Of a stretch of DNA of 64,000 nucleotides, positions 8,602-17,134 are shown one piece after another. The notes under the pieces were generated by a model. The model ran no database searches, was not told where the DNA came from, and saw only the letters and a list, made by a program, of their open reading frames with translations. The DNA comes from Arthrobacter sp. YN (GTDB lineage: Bacteria; Actinomycetota; Actinomycetes; Actinomycetales; Micrococcaceae), in the NCBI RefSeq assembly GCF_002224285.1, contig NZ_CP022436.1:3534001-3598000 (forward strand), given 5' to 3'. Both the position numbers and the translations under genes were made by a program. Position 1 is the first letter of the stretch. Each line of letters opens with the position of its first letter.

Positions 8602-10398
8602 TTAGGGAAGTTCGGCCGCGGCGATGGGCCCCGCTTCGACGGGTCCCAGATCGGCCGCTTCGCGAAGTTCGACGACGGTCCCCGGCTTCCCGAGTTCCAG
8701 CACCTTGATGCTGTTCTTGCCGGGCTTAAGCAACGGAGCGGGTGCGTAGAGGGTCATTTGTGGCCCCTTCTCCCAGTACCTGCCGAGCAGGAAGCCGTTG
8801 AGCCAGACGAAGCCCTTCCCGGAATCCGGCAAGGCGATATAGGTGTCGGCCGGCTCACCAATCTCGAAGTCAGCTCCGGCCAGGGCTTCCAGATCTTCCT
8901 GCTTCCAGTCTGTCAATGCCACCGGAGTCTGCGTCCAGTGGAACGTGTAGCGCTGGTTGATGAGGACACCCCCCAGAATGCCCTTGCCTTGACCCGTCAG
9001 CGGGCCGTAGTTGATGCGTCCCTGGTTCTCCACCAGAATCTCAAGCCGGGCGGAAACCCCTGTGCCGGCGACAACCAGTCCTTCCGCGGCGGTGAGGTCA
9101 TCCAGTACACCGGCGAAGTCGCCATCCACCCACACGTAGGCGCGGTCGTTCAGGCCGGTGATCTTCAGCCGGCTTTCGGTGGGCGTTCCTGTTTGTCCAG
9201 GCAGGATGGCTTCCGCGCTGTACAGGACCAAGCCGGCGTCGAGTCCCAGTTGTTCGAAACTGAGGGGCTTGACGCTGCTGACAGCCGCTCCCGGGTTTCG
9301 AAGGAGCCTCAACAGTTCCGGGGCGCCGGATAGCGGCAGTGATTGGGCCGGAAGAACGGGAGCGTCAGCCAGCAACTCCACCGGGAGTTCGGGCAGGTCT
9401 TCAATGCCCTGGGCACGGAAGAACTCCTTGCGGAAGGCGTGGAACTTGGGCGTCAGTGCGCCGTTCTCCGCGATGGGGGCGTCGGAGTCGTAGCTGGTGA
9501 CGGTGGGCTGGAGCATGGTGCCATCGTGGTTGCTGCCGGAAGTGAGGCCGAAGTTGGTACCGCCGTGAGCCATGTACGCACAGAGCGAACCGCCAAGGTC
9601 AAGCATTTTGCGCGCTTCCGCTGCGGCATCATCGGCGTCGCGGCGGTGGTGGGGTTCGCCCCAGTGATCGAACCAGCCGCCCCAAAACTCAACGTTGAAG
9701 AACGGCTCTCCGGGCCGGCGTCGCTGCCAGGTGGCTACGGCTTCGTCGCCCCGGCTCCCCAGCGTTGCGGTGGCCCATGTCCCTTCGATTGAACCGCCGT
9801 CGAGGAAGTAGTCATTGCCGCCGTCGGCCGTGAAAAGCATCTCGGTGATACCGCGCTCCTCCAGGACCCGCCGGTTCCAACGGATGTACTCGTGGTCGTC
9901 GCCGTAGCTGCCGTATTCATTCTCGATCTGCACGGCCACCACCGGCCCACCAGCCGATGCCTGGCGCGACGCGACGATCGGCAGGAGGTGGTCAAACCAT
10001 TCCTCGATCGCCGCAGTGAACACCGGGTCCATGCATCGCAGGCCGATGCCGGGAATGCCGGTCAGCCACGCGGGAAAGCCGCCATTGTCCCATTCGGCAC
10101 AGATGTAGGGCCCGGGCCGGACAATGACATCCAGGCCTTCTTCCGCTGCGAGGTCAATGAACCGTCCCAGGTCCCGCCAGCCGCTGAAGTCCGGTTCTTG
10201 ATCACGCTTGGACTGGTGGAAGTTCCAGGCGACGTAAGTGTCAACAGTATTGGCCCCCATCGCCTTGAGACGACGCAGACGGTCCTGCCACAAATCCGGG
10301 TGGACCCGAAAGTAGTGGATGGCTCCGGCGAGGATACGATACGGTTCACCCGAACGGTAAAGGACGGCGTCGTGGTAGCTCAAGAGGGCGTTGTTCAC
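8602..10398 (-). CDS. Glycoside hydrolase family 35 beta-galactosidase
   Basis: GH35 beta-galactosidase, 598 aa, with no signal peptide, so intracellular. The catalytic acid is E161 in V-Q-I-E-N-E-Y-G and the nucleophile E237 in N-V-E-F-W-G-G-W-F-D-H-W-G; the sugar-binding N-H-Y-F/G-G-T-N-F-G type motifs are also present. C-terminal beta-sandwich domains include G-F-V-W-L-N-G-F-L-L-G-R-Y-W. It would cleave terminal beta-galactosides taken up as oligosaccharides. The GTG start at 10398 lies 7 nt downstream of TAATCT, suggesting a leaderless mRNA. It is divergent from the pirin gene across only 50 bp. Confidence 0.93.
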   Translation of the reverse strand: MNNALLSYHDAVLYRSGEPYRILAGAIHYFRVHPDLWQDRLRRLKAMGANTVDTYVAWNFHQSKRDQEPDFSGWRDLGRFIDLAAEEGLDVIVRPGPYICAEWDNGGFPAWLTGIPGIGLRCMDPVFTAAIEEWFDHLLPIVASRQASAGGPVVAVQIENEYGSYGDDHEYIRWNRRVLEERGITEMLFTADGGNDYFLDGGSIEGTWATATLGSRGDEAVATWQRRRPGEPFFNVEFWGGWFDHWGEPHHRRDADDAAAEARKMLDLGGSLCAYMAHGGTNFGLTSGSNHDGTMLQPTVTSYDSDAPIAENGALTPKFHAFRKEFFRAQGIEDLPELPVELLADAPVLPAQSLPLSGAPELLRLLRNPGAAVSSVKPLSFEQLGLDAGLVLYSAEAILPGQTGTPTESRLKITGLNDRAYVWVDGDFAGVLDDLTAAEGLVVAGTGVSARLEILVENQGRINYGPLTGQGKGILGGVLINQRYTFHWTQTPVALTDWKQEDLEALAGADFEIGEPADTYIALPDSGKGFVWLNGFLLGRYWEKGPQMTLYAPAPLLKPGKNSIKVLELGKPGTVVELREAADLGPVEAGPIAAAELP

Positions 10399-10405
10399 AC
10401 GGAAC

Positions 10406-10411
10406 AGATTA
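10406..10411 (-). promoter_or_regulatory. -10 box for leaderless beta-galactosidase transcript
   Basis: TAATCT on the minus strand, ending 7 nt before the GTG start at 10398. That spacing puts the transcription start at or next to the first base of the start codon. The -35 is poor. Confidence 0.45.
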
Positions 10412-10448
10412 GCTCAATTTCCAACATTTATGCACAGGTGATGAACAC

Positions 10449-11480
10449 ATGACCAATCTTGATACTTCTCCGGCGCAAGAGGTCTGCCCGGCAGCCCACG
10501 AAGGTCAAGGGCCTTGCGTTCAGCTATGGCCCGAACGTGAAGTGCCCCTGGGCGGAGTCCGCGCGATGAACGTCTTCCGGACGCTGCCCCAACGCGGGCT
10601 GCCCACCGTGGGAGCCTGGTGCTTCCTGGATAGTTTCGGCCCCGACAAGGTGGCCATGAGCGTCCTCCCCCACCCTCACAGTGGACTGCAAACGGTCACG
10701 TGGCCCCTCGAAGGTGCCGTCCGGCACCGCGACAGCGTCGGCAGCGATGTAGTGGTCCGGCCCGGTGAGCTGAACATCATGACCGCGGGCCACGGCATCT
10801 CGCACTCCGAGTTCTCTGTCCTGCCCGCCACCACAGCAGCCGGTTCGAGCCCGCTGGCGGAGGAAATCCCCATCTCCCGCGGTTTGCAGCTGTGGGTTGC
10901 CCTGCCCGAAGAGCATCGCCACCGCGCGCCGTCGTTCGAACAGGTCCGGGACCTGCCGGTAGCTGCGGGCCACGGTTTCACTGCCACTGTCATGGTGGGC
11001 GAATTTGCCGGTCAACGCTCCCCTGCCACCATGTTCAGTCCGATTGTCGGAGTTGACATCACGGGCACGGGATCTTTGGCTCTCCCTTTGCGTCCGGACT
11101 TCGAACACGCCGTGTTGGTCCTGGACGGTCACGTGGTGATTGACGGTCAGGACATTGAGGCCGGTCCACTGGCCTATCTCGGTGCCGGCAGGACCAGCCT
11201 TGCTGTGGAAGCAGAGCCGGACACCCGTTTCATGCTCCTTGGCGGCGAGCCGTTCGGCGAAGACCTGCTCATGTGGTGGAACTTCGTGGGGCGGACCCAC
11301 GAAGAAGTGGAACAGGCCCGCGAGGAATGGGAGGCGGAGGGATTGCTCGACGACGCTGCTGCCGCCGCCTCACGCTTCGGCTTCGTCCGAGGCCACGGTC
11401 CTGACGCCGGACCGGAAGCAGGCCGTATCCCCGCTCCACCGCTCCCTGGAGTCAAGCTGCGTCCGAGAACCCGGGGCTGA
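10449..11480 (+). CDS. Pirin family protein
   Basis: Bicupin of the pirin family, 343 aa. The metal site is visible in the N-terminal cupin: H-P-H-S-G-L-Q-T-V-T, then G-x-V-R-H-R-D-S and the A-G-H-G-I-S-H-S-E motif. Bacterial pirins include quercetin 2,3-dioxygenases and regulators of pyruvate metabolism; which applies here is not decidable. The ATG at 10449 is preceded by AGGTGA at 10437-10442. It is divergent from the beta-galactosidase and ends in a strong bidirectional terminator. Confidence 0.92.
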   Translation: MTNLDTSPAQEVCPAAHEGQGPCVQLWPEREVPLGGVRAMNVFRTLPQRGLPTVGAWCFLDSFGPDKVAMSVLPHPHSGLQTVTWPLEGAVRHRDSVGSDVVVRPGELNIMTAGHGISHSEFSVLPATTAAGSSPLAEEIPISRGLQLWVALPEEHRHRAPSFEQVRDLPVAAGHGFTATVMVGEFAGQRSPATMFSPIVGVDITGTGSLALPLRPDFEHAVLVLDGHVVIDGQDIEAGPLAYLGAGRTSLAVEAEPDTRFMLLGGEPFGEDLLMWWNFVGRTHEEVEQAREEWEAEGLLDDAAAAASRFGFVRGHGPDAGPEAGRIPAPPLPGVKLRPRTRG

Positions 11481-11482
11481 GT

Positions 11483-11537
11483 TTTTGTACAGCTGATGCC
11501 CTCATTCACGCGTTTTAGGGGCATCAGCTGTACAAAA
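11483..11537. terminator. Strong bidirectional terminator between convergent genes
   Basis: A perfect 19-bp inverted repeat: TTTTGTACAGCTGATGCCC at 11483-11501 and its complement at 11519-11537, with a 17-nt loop. The arms begin and end with T4/A4, so each strand gives stem plus T-run. It sits exactly between the stops of the pirin (+) and kinase (-) genes. Confidence 0.9.
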
Positions 11538-11543
11538 GTCCCA

Positions 11544-12479
11544 CTATCGGCGCTGCTCGGCCACCAAGCGCGGCACTCCGAACACGGGGTCCTGCTGAAG
11601 AATCCGGACGTCCACAATCCCGTCTTCAGCCAGCTTGGCCTTGAACGCTTCCTGCAGCAACGGGACGTTCATGCCAAGTCCGCTTCCGAGAATTACCGGA
11701 CCATCCATTCCCAGCTGGCGAACGGCTTGCCGGGCCAGGTCAGCGAGGTCCCTGCCGGCCTGTTCCACCATCGCCTTGCTGATGTCGTCTCCGGCGTCGG
11801 CGGCTTCAACAACCAGTCTCGCCTGCTGTGCCCAAAAGCGGCGGCCGGTGTCCGGTGAGTGGAACATGGCAATCAGCTTGCCGGGGTCCTCCACTCCGCA
11901 CGAGTCCAGCAGCGCACGGCTGAGCGCATCCGGCTCCAGGCCTTGGTTCATTCGCCTCAGACTGTGTCGAACGGCTTCACGTCCCAGCCAATAGCCGCTT
12001 CCTTCGTCGCCCAGGAGATAGCCCCAGCCACCCGCCCGGGCTTCTTCCCCGGCGTCGTTCTTTCCCCATGCGGCTGAGCCGGTACCGGCAATGACGGCAA
12101 CGCCCGCACTCGCGCCGCCGGCCGCCAACAGGAGTCGGGAATCATGAACCACGGTGATGTGGGCCCCTGGCGCATGGGGTGCGATCAGGTCGGCGAGCGC
12201 CTGCGCATCTTCCTCAGTGTCGATCCCGCCGGCGCCCGCGTAGACCTCGTCAATTTCACCGCCACCGATTTTGCCGAACAGTTCGGCAAGGTTGGCTGCT
12301 GCCTGTTCCCTGCTGACGTTTTGCACGTTGGAACTTCCGGCGCTGTCATCACGGACCGGCGCGCCATTCTGGAACCGTACGCCACGGGTCTTGGTGCCGC
12401 CGATATCGAGCCCGATGACCGTTCCACTCAAGGCCTCAGTAGGGGCAGGGGAATGCTGGGCAGAGTCAAGATTGTTCAC
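11544..12479 (-). CDS. BadF/BadG/BcrA/BcrD-type ATPase, N-acetylglucosamine-kinase-like
   Basis: ASKHA-fold sugar kinase-like protein, 311 aa. The phosphate-1 loop G-L-D-I-G-G-T-K-T-R-G is near residue 24, the phosphate-2 region A-G-T-G-S-A-A-W-G near 140, and G-G-W-G-Y-L-L-G-D-E-G-S-G-Y follows, as in eukaryote-type N-acetylglucosamine kinases (NAGK). It probably phosphorylates an amino sugar; the substrate is inferred from the family only. It faces the pirin gene across a terminator and is divergent from the flavoprotein gene, with 41 bp between start codons. Confidence 0.85.
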   Translation of the reverse strand: MNNLDSAQHSPAPTEALSGTVIGLDIGGTKTRGVRFQNGAPVRDDSAGSSNVQNVSREQAAANLAELFGKIGGGEIDEVYAGAGGIDTEEDAQALADLIAPHAPGAHITVVHDSRLLLAAGGASAGVAVIAGTGSAAWGKNDAGEEARAGGWGYLLGDEGSGYWLGREAVRHSLRRMNQGLEPDALSRALLDSCGVEDPGKLIAMFHSPDTGRRFWAQQARLVVEAADAGDDISKAMVEQAGRDLADLARQAVRQLGMDGPVILGSGLGMNVPLLQEAFKAKLAEDGIVDVRILQQDPVFGVPRLVAEQRR

Positions 12480-12520
12480 CGTGAAAGACTAGCTTGGAGC
12501 GTCCGGAGGAGAAACTGTCA

Positions 12521-13579
12521 ATGCCACATCCCCTGTTCAACACACCGTTTATTGCTGCTCCCATGGCGGGCGGAACGTCAACACCGGCGTTGGTTCGTGC
12601 CGTTCATGAGGGTGGTGGCCTGGGTTTCCTGGCTGCCGGCTACAAGAGCCCTGAGGCCATGAGCGCCGAGATCGCAGCGGCCAGGTCCATCGGCATCCCT
12701 TTCGGCATGAACGTCTTTGTACCCGACCCACTCCAGCTCACACCCGGTCCGGAGGCCGTGGCACGGCTTGAGGCTTACCGGGCCGAGCTGGAGCCTGAGG
12801 CTGCCCGGTACGGCGTAACCTTGCCTCCCATGCGCCTTGATGACGACGACGCCTGGCAGGACAAGATCGACGCCCTCCTCGCCGACCCGGTGGAGTTCGT
12901 CAGCTTCGCTTTCGGCCTTCCGGGCAAACCGGTGGTGACCGCGCTGCAGAAGGCAGGGACGACCGTTATTTCCAGCGTGACCAGCGTCGCTGAGGCCTTG
13001 GCTGCCGCTGATGAGGGTCCGGATGCCCTCGCCGTCCAGCACACTTCTGCGGGCGGGCACACGGCTGCCTTCCTGCCGGGCTCCCGGGATGCAGCGGGAA
13101 CCCATGGAGCCGGAACCCCGGCAGCCCGGACGACGGCGGAACTGGTCGCCCAGGTGCGTGCCGCCGTCGAACTTCCCCTGATCGCGGCCGGGGCCATCAT
13201 GGACAGCCGCGGACTACGTGAGGTGCTGGCGGCCGGGGCGTCGGCGGCCCAAATCGGAACCGCCCTGGTCCGGACCGACGAGAGCGGTGCCCGGCAACCG
13301 CACAAAAATGCCTTGGGTGATCCCGTGTTCACGCACACCGCCATGACGCGGGCCTTTACCGGGCGTTCGGCACGCTCGCTGGTCAACGACTTCGTCCGTG
13401 ACCATCAGGACGCGCCCGAGGGCTATCCTGCCATCCACCACCTCACGGCACCGGTCAGGGCGGCCTCGTCCGCGGTCGGCGATCCGCAGCGCCTGAACCT
13501 CTGGGCGGGGACCGGCTGGCAGAGTGCGCGGGAAGGATCTGCGACGGACGTGGTCAGGGAGTACCTGAACGGGCTCTGA
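12521..13579 (+). CDS. Nitronate monooxygenase-like FMN protein (NPD family)
   Basis: TIM-barrel FMN enzyme of the 2-nitropropane dioxygenase/IMPDH-like superfamily, 352 aa. Visible motifs are the N-terminal P-F-I-A-A-P-M-A-G-G, the phosphate-binding A-A-G-A-I-M-D-S-R-G-L-R-E, and A-G-A-S-A-A-Q-I-G-T-A-L. The histidine region A-V-Q-H-T-S-A-G-G-H is typical of nitronate monooxygenases. The ATG at 12521 has GGAGGA at 12505-12510. The 3' end overlaps the converging lysR gene by 26 bp. Confidence 0.85.
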   Translation: MPHPLFNTPFIAAPMAGGTSTPALVRAVHEGGGLGFLAAGYKSPEAMSAEIAAARSIGIPFGMNVFVPDPLQLTPGPEAVARLEAYRAELEPEAARYGVTLPPMRLDDDDAWQDKIDALLADPVEFVSFAFGLPGKPVVTALQKAGTTVISSVTSVAEALAAADEGPDALAVQHTSAGGHTAAFLPGSRDAAGTHGAGTPAARTTAELVAQVRAAVELPLIAAGAIMDSRGLREVLAAGASAAQIGTALVRTDESGARQPHKNALGDPVFTHTAMTRAFTGRSARSLVNDFVRDHQDAPEGYPAIHHLTAPVRAASSAVGDPQRLNLWAGTGWQSAREGSATDVVREYLNGL

Positions 13580-14528
13580 CGAGCTCGGCCAGCAGTTCCC
13601 CGCCCTCGGCGACCACCAGTTCACGGAAGAGCCGCACAGCATCCGGTTCGAAGCTTCTCTCCCGCCAGGCGAGGCCGATCTGCCTGAACGCCAGGTCGGA
13701 TTCGATGGCCACCTCAACCAGCCCAAGTTCGGCTTCGGGAAGGAACTGGCCCGTTCCTGACCCGGGACCCGCGGGCGGAAGGATGCTGAACCCCAGGCCG
13801 GCTGAAACCAGCCCGCGGGCCGAGGTGGATTCCTGGACTTCAAACGCGATCCGCGGGCGGAAGCCGGCCTCACGCAGGAGTGCTTCGCCCAGAGCCCGCA
13901 GGCCAACCCCTGCCGGAAGCGTGATGTAGGGGTCGTGGCGCAGTTCTGAAAGGTGCACACTGGCCCTCCCGGCCAGTGGGTGCCGGTAGTGCAGCACCAC
14001 CCTGAGTGGCTCGCGGTAGAGCGGAAGGGACCGGATGCCTTTGCCTTCGGGCGCGATGGGTGCGGTCAGCGCAAAGTCCATCTCGCCACTGGCCAACTGC
14101 TTCAGGCAATCGTCGCGGGGACCTTGCCAGAGTTCGAAGACCGCATGGGGGTGGAGCCCGCGAAACGCGCTGATGAGCAGCGGAAGCGTCGCCTCTCCGA
14201 ACGTGTGTTGGAAGGACACTCCGATGCGGCCCCTCACCACGTCCGACTCGTGCCTGACCCTGTCCAGCCCTGCCTGGAAATTCTCCAGTGCTGCTTCGAT
14301 GTAGGGCAGCAGTGTCCTGGCCTCCGGGGTGAGCCGGATGCCGCGTCCGTCGCGGATCAGCAGGTCCGCCCCTACGATCGCACTGGCCCTGGCCACCGCA
14401 CGGCTCACTGTCGACTGTGGGACGCCAAGGATCTCGGCGGTTTCGGTCATGTGTTCGGTGCGGCCCAGTTCAGCAAGGACAGGCAGGAGCGGAAGAAGCT
14501 GAATGAGCTGGTGGTGGTCCGGTTCCAT
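13554..14528 (-). CDS. LysR family transcriptional regulator
   Basis: LysR-type regulator, 324 aa. The N-terminal winged HTH (H-M-T-E-T-A-E-I-L-G-V-P-Q-S-T-V-S-R-A-V) is followed by an effector domain with R-G-R-I-G-V-S-F and G-F-S-I-L-P-P. The ATG at 14528 is supported by AAGGGAG upstream; the frame continues upstream into non-homologous sequence. It is divergent from the MFS transporter at 14610, the usual arrangement for a regulator of its neighbour, with 81 bp between them that would hold the operator. The 3' end overlaps the nitronate monooxygenase gene tail to tail. Confidence 0.92.
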   Translation of the reverse strand: MEPDHHQLIQLLPLLPVLAELGRTEHMTETAEILGVPQSTVSRAVARASAIVGADLLIRDGRGIRLTPEARTLLPYIEAALENFQAGLDRVRHESDVVRGRIGVSFQHTFGEATLPLLISAFRGLHPHAVFELWQGPRDDCLKQLASGEMDFALTAPIAPEGKGIRSLPLYREPLRVVLHYRHPLAGRASVHLSELRHDPYITLPAGVGLRALGEALLREAGFRPRIAFEVQESTSARGLVSAGLGFSILPPAGPGSGTGQFLPEAELGLVEVAIESDLAFRQIGLAWRERSFEPDAVRLFRELVVAEGGELLAELVRARSGTP

Positions 14529-14587
14529 GGAGTTCTCCCTTCGGCAGCAGCCCGCCGTCAAGGTGCCGCTCTCGGATTCATGCTCTG

Positions 14588-14615
14588 ATGCATCAATTAT
14601 AGGCAACCCATGCAT
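14588..14615. promoter_or_regulatory. lysR-MFS intergenic operator/promoter candidate
   Basis: Two ATGCAT palindromes (14588-14593 and 14610-14615) flank TATAGG (14598-14603), a -10-like box ending 6 nt before the ATG at 14610. This is consistent with a LysR-controlled, leaderless transporter transcript. The pattern is short and could be chance. Confidence 0.35.
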
Positions 14616-15881
14616 TGGAAGACTGAGTCCAAGGCGCCCTACTCTTGCCGGGTGACCAACACCATCGCCACAGGCAGCGCAGAAACGTGGGACGGCCATG
14701 CCAAGGGTTCCCGCGGATACAGCCGGATCCTCGCAGCCCTGGCTCTGGCAGGGGTCGCAACCTTTGCCCAGTTGTACTCGACGCAGGCTGTCCTGCCCCT
14801 CATGGCCCACGACCTCAAGATCACTGCAGCCGAGGCCGCACTCAGCATTTCCCTTGCCACCGTAGGCCTTGCCATCACCGTCCTGCCGTGGTCGTTCGTG
14901 GCGGACAGGATCGGCCGCGTGCGCGCCATGGCCATTGGCATCGCCGTGGCAACACTGCTGGGGCTGCTGGTTCCCTTGGCGCCCACCGTGCCGTTGTTGA
15001 TGACGCTGCGCACGTTGGAAGGCATGGCTTTGGGCGGCATCCCTGCCATAGCCATCGCGTACCTGAACGAGGAAGTGACCAAGGTCCACACGGCTTTAGC
15101 GGCCGGGACCTATGTAGCCGGGACTACGTTGGGCGGCTTGGCCGGGCGTCTGGTGGCCGGCCCAGTGGGCGAGCTCTGGGGCTGGCGCGCCGCGGCACTG
15201 GCTGTCTCCTTGCTGGCCACCGTGTCCGCTGTCTTGTTCCTGATACTCGTGCCCAAGCAGCGACGCTTTAGTCCAGCACCGGCATTGGGATTCCGGGGCG
15301 CGCTCAAGACTTTGAAGGGGCACTCGAGCAACCCCAAACTGGTGTCGTTGTACCTGCAGGCGTTCCTGCTCATGGGCGGCTTCGTAGCGGTCTACAACTA
15401 CCTGGGCTTTCGACTGCACGCCGAGCCGTTCGGGCTGCCGGCCACCGTAGTGAGCCTGATCTTCCTCGCGTATTTGTCCGGCGCTGTCAGCTCACGGTGG
15501 GCCGCAGGACTGACCACGAGGTTTGGCAGGCGCAACGTCCTGGTGGCCGGAATTGCCATCATGTCCGCGGGGCTGGCGCTGACCCTGGTGGAGAACCTGG
15601 CAGCCACGCTCGCCGGGCTCGTGATTTTCACAGGCGGGTTCTTCGCCGCCCACAGCGTTGGTTCCGGCTGGACGGGGGCCATCGCCACGACGGGAAAGGC
15701 GCAGGCAGCATCCCTATACAACTTGTCCTACTACCTGGGCTCCAGCGTGATCGGTTGGGCCGGCGGTTTGGCCTTCCAGTCGTTCGGCTGGCCGGCTTTG
15801 GCGTTGAGCGTCATCGTCCTTTCGTGCACGACGGCGGCAGTCACCTTGATGGTGCACCGCACGCCGCGCCTACCCCGCTGA
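14610..15881 (+). CDS. MFS transporter
   Basis: Major facilitator superfamily protein, 423 aa from the ATG at 14610 or 409 aa from the GTG at 14652. There are twelve hydrophobic segments, with the motif-A-like loop V-A-D-R-I-G-R-V-R-A after TM2. The S-T-Q-A-V-L-P-L-M-A start of the family domain resembles YnfM-type drug/arabinose-like exporters. The substrate is unknown. It is probably controlled by the divergent LysR regulator. The ATG is favoured if the mRNA is leaderless, because no ribosome binding site is visible for either start. Confidence 0.88.
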   Translation: MHWKTESKAPYSCRVTNTIATGSAETWDGHAKGSRGYSRILAALALAGVATFAQLYSTQAVLPLMAHDLKITAAEAALSISLATVGLAITVLPWSFVADRIGRVRAMAIGIAVATLLGLLVPLAPTVPLLMTLRTLEGMALGGIPAIAIAYLNEEVTKVHTALAAGTYVAGTTLGGLAGRLVAGPVGELWGWRAAALAVSLLATVSAVLFLILVPKQRRFSPAPALGFRGALKTLKGHSSNPKLVSLYLQAFLLMGGFVAVYNYLGFRLHAEPFGLPATVVSLIFLAYLSGAVSSRWAAGLTTRFGRRNVLVAGIAIMSAGLALTLVENLAATLAGLVIFTGGFFAAHSVGSGWTGAIATTGKAQAASLYNLSYYLGSSVIGWAGGLAFQSFGWPALALSVIVLSCTTAAVTLMVHRTPRLPR

Positions 15882-15912
15882 TTTCCAGCCGCCTGCCCCT
15901 AGAATCGGAGGC

Positions 15913-16554
15913 ATGACACAGGTCACGAAAAGCCGGGAACTGTCGTCACCGGAGCGTTTACAGGCGTTTACGGACGCCGTGGTGGCGATTGCTTTGACGT
16001 TGTTGATCCTTCCGCTGATGGAGAGCGTGGGTGAGCTGGCAGACCACAACGGCACCACGGCCCAATGGTTGGCGGAAGAACAGTACGCTCTGCTCGGCTT
16101 CGTGCTGAGCTTTGTCCTGATTGCCGTGTTCTGGGTGCACCACCACAAGCTCTTCCGCAGCGTCAAGCATGTTGACCCGGGCCTGTTGTGGCTGACAGTG
16201 GCGTGGATGTTCACCATCGTGGTGATGCCGGTCGCTACGTCGCTCTCCACCCAGATGCCCTCTGACTGGGCCCAGCCGCTGATCTACATCGGCACCCTGT
16301 TTGCCACCAGCCTCATGCTCCTCCTGGCCCGCGCGTACTTGCGGTCCCACCCTGACCTCCACACCATGGGTGATGCGGAATCGGTGTCAGGAATTCGAGC
16401 GAGCGGCATCGTTTCCGGGCTCTTCCTGGCGGCCCTGGTTCTGGCCGTTGCCATTCCGGGTGCAGGCAACTGGCCCTTGCTCCTGATGCTGCTCAGTGAG
16501 CCACTCCAACGACTGGATCGGCGACGGGTTCGCCGCGCACCGGAAAAACGATAG
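15913..16554 (+). CDS. TMEM175-like potassium channel family protein
   Basis: Bacterial TMEM175 (DUF1211) family membrane protein, 213 aa with about six transmembrane segments. The hallmark R-x3-F-S-D motif in TM1 appears as R15-L-Q-A-F-T-D21, serine to threonine. W-V-H-H-H-K-L-F after TM3 is also typical. Bacterial members form K+-permeable tetramers; function here is inferred by family only. It stands alone between two other genes on the plus strand. Confidence 0.82.
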   Translation: MTQVTKSRELSSPERLQAFTDAVVAIALTLLILPLMESVGELADHNGTTAQWLAEEQYALLGFVLSFVLIAVFWVHHHKLFRSVKHVDPGLLWLTVAWMFTIVVMPVATSLSTQMPSDWAQPLIYIGTLFATSLMLLLARAYLRSHPDLHTMGDAESVSGIRASGIVSGLFLAALVLAVAIPGAGNWPLLLMLLSEPLQRLDRRRVRRAPEKR

Positions 16555-16608
16555 TCACCTGAAGAATTGACCGCATAGGATGGATGAAAGGCAATTTCAG
16601 GAGGATCC

Positions 16609-17115
16609 GTGAGCAACCCCACGAAGAATGTTCGGTCAGGCACGGGCAGCGCTGAGCCGCTGGACGCGATCGATGAACGAATCCTCGCAGCGTTGGTGGA
16701 TGACGCCCGGATCTCCAACAAGCAACTGGCAGAGCTTGTGGGGATCGCCCCCTCCACGGCCCTCATGCGGACCAGGGCTCTTTCCGAACGCGGAATCATC
16801 GAAGGCTTCGAGGCCGTGTTGAGCCTGCCAGCCATCGGCCGCTCCGTCCAGGCCCTCATCGCCGTCCGTCTCCGCGCCCACGACCGCGATCAGATCGACC
16901 GTTTTACGGCCCGCGTTCCGAAGCTTCCGGCGGTGATCTCCACATTCCACACCACCGGTTCCGTTGACTACTTGCTGCACATCGCCGTCGCCAATACCGA
17001 CGACCTCCGCAACTGGCTCCTGGACAACCTCGCCACAGATCCCGTGGTGGGCCACACGGAAACCACCATGGTCTTCCAGCACATCCCGGGCAACCGCGGA
17101 CCTCTGCCGGAGTAG
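16609..17115 (+). CDS. Lrp/AsnC family transcriptional regulator
   Basis: Lrp/AsnC regulator, 168 aa. The N-terminal HTH (I-S-N-K-Q-L-A-E-L-V-G-I-A-P-S-T-A) is followed by a RAM ligand-binding domain (S-V-D-Y-L-L-H-I-A-V). The GTG at 16609 is placed by CAGGAGG at 16598-16603. It converges on the MFS gene at 17135, only 19 bp apart. The effector amino acid is not identifiable. Confidence 0.92.
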   Translation: MSNPTKNVRSGTGSAEPLDAIDERILAALVDDARISNKQLAELVGIAPSTALMRTRALSERGIIEGFEAVLSLPAIGRSVQALIAVRLRAHDRDQIDRFTARVPKLPAVISTFHTTGSVDYLLHIAVANTDDLRNWLLDNLATDPVVGHTETTMVFQHIPGNRGPLPE

Positions 17116-17134
17116 AACGAATAAGCGGCTCAAG

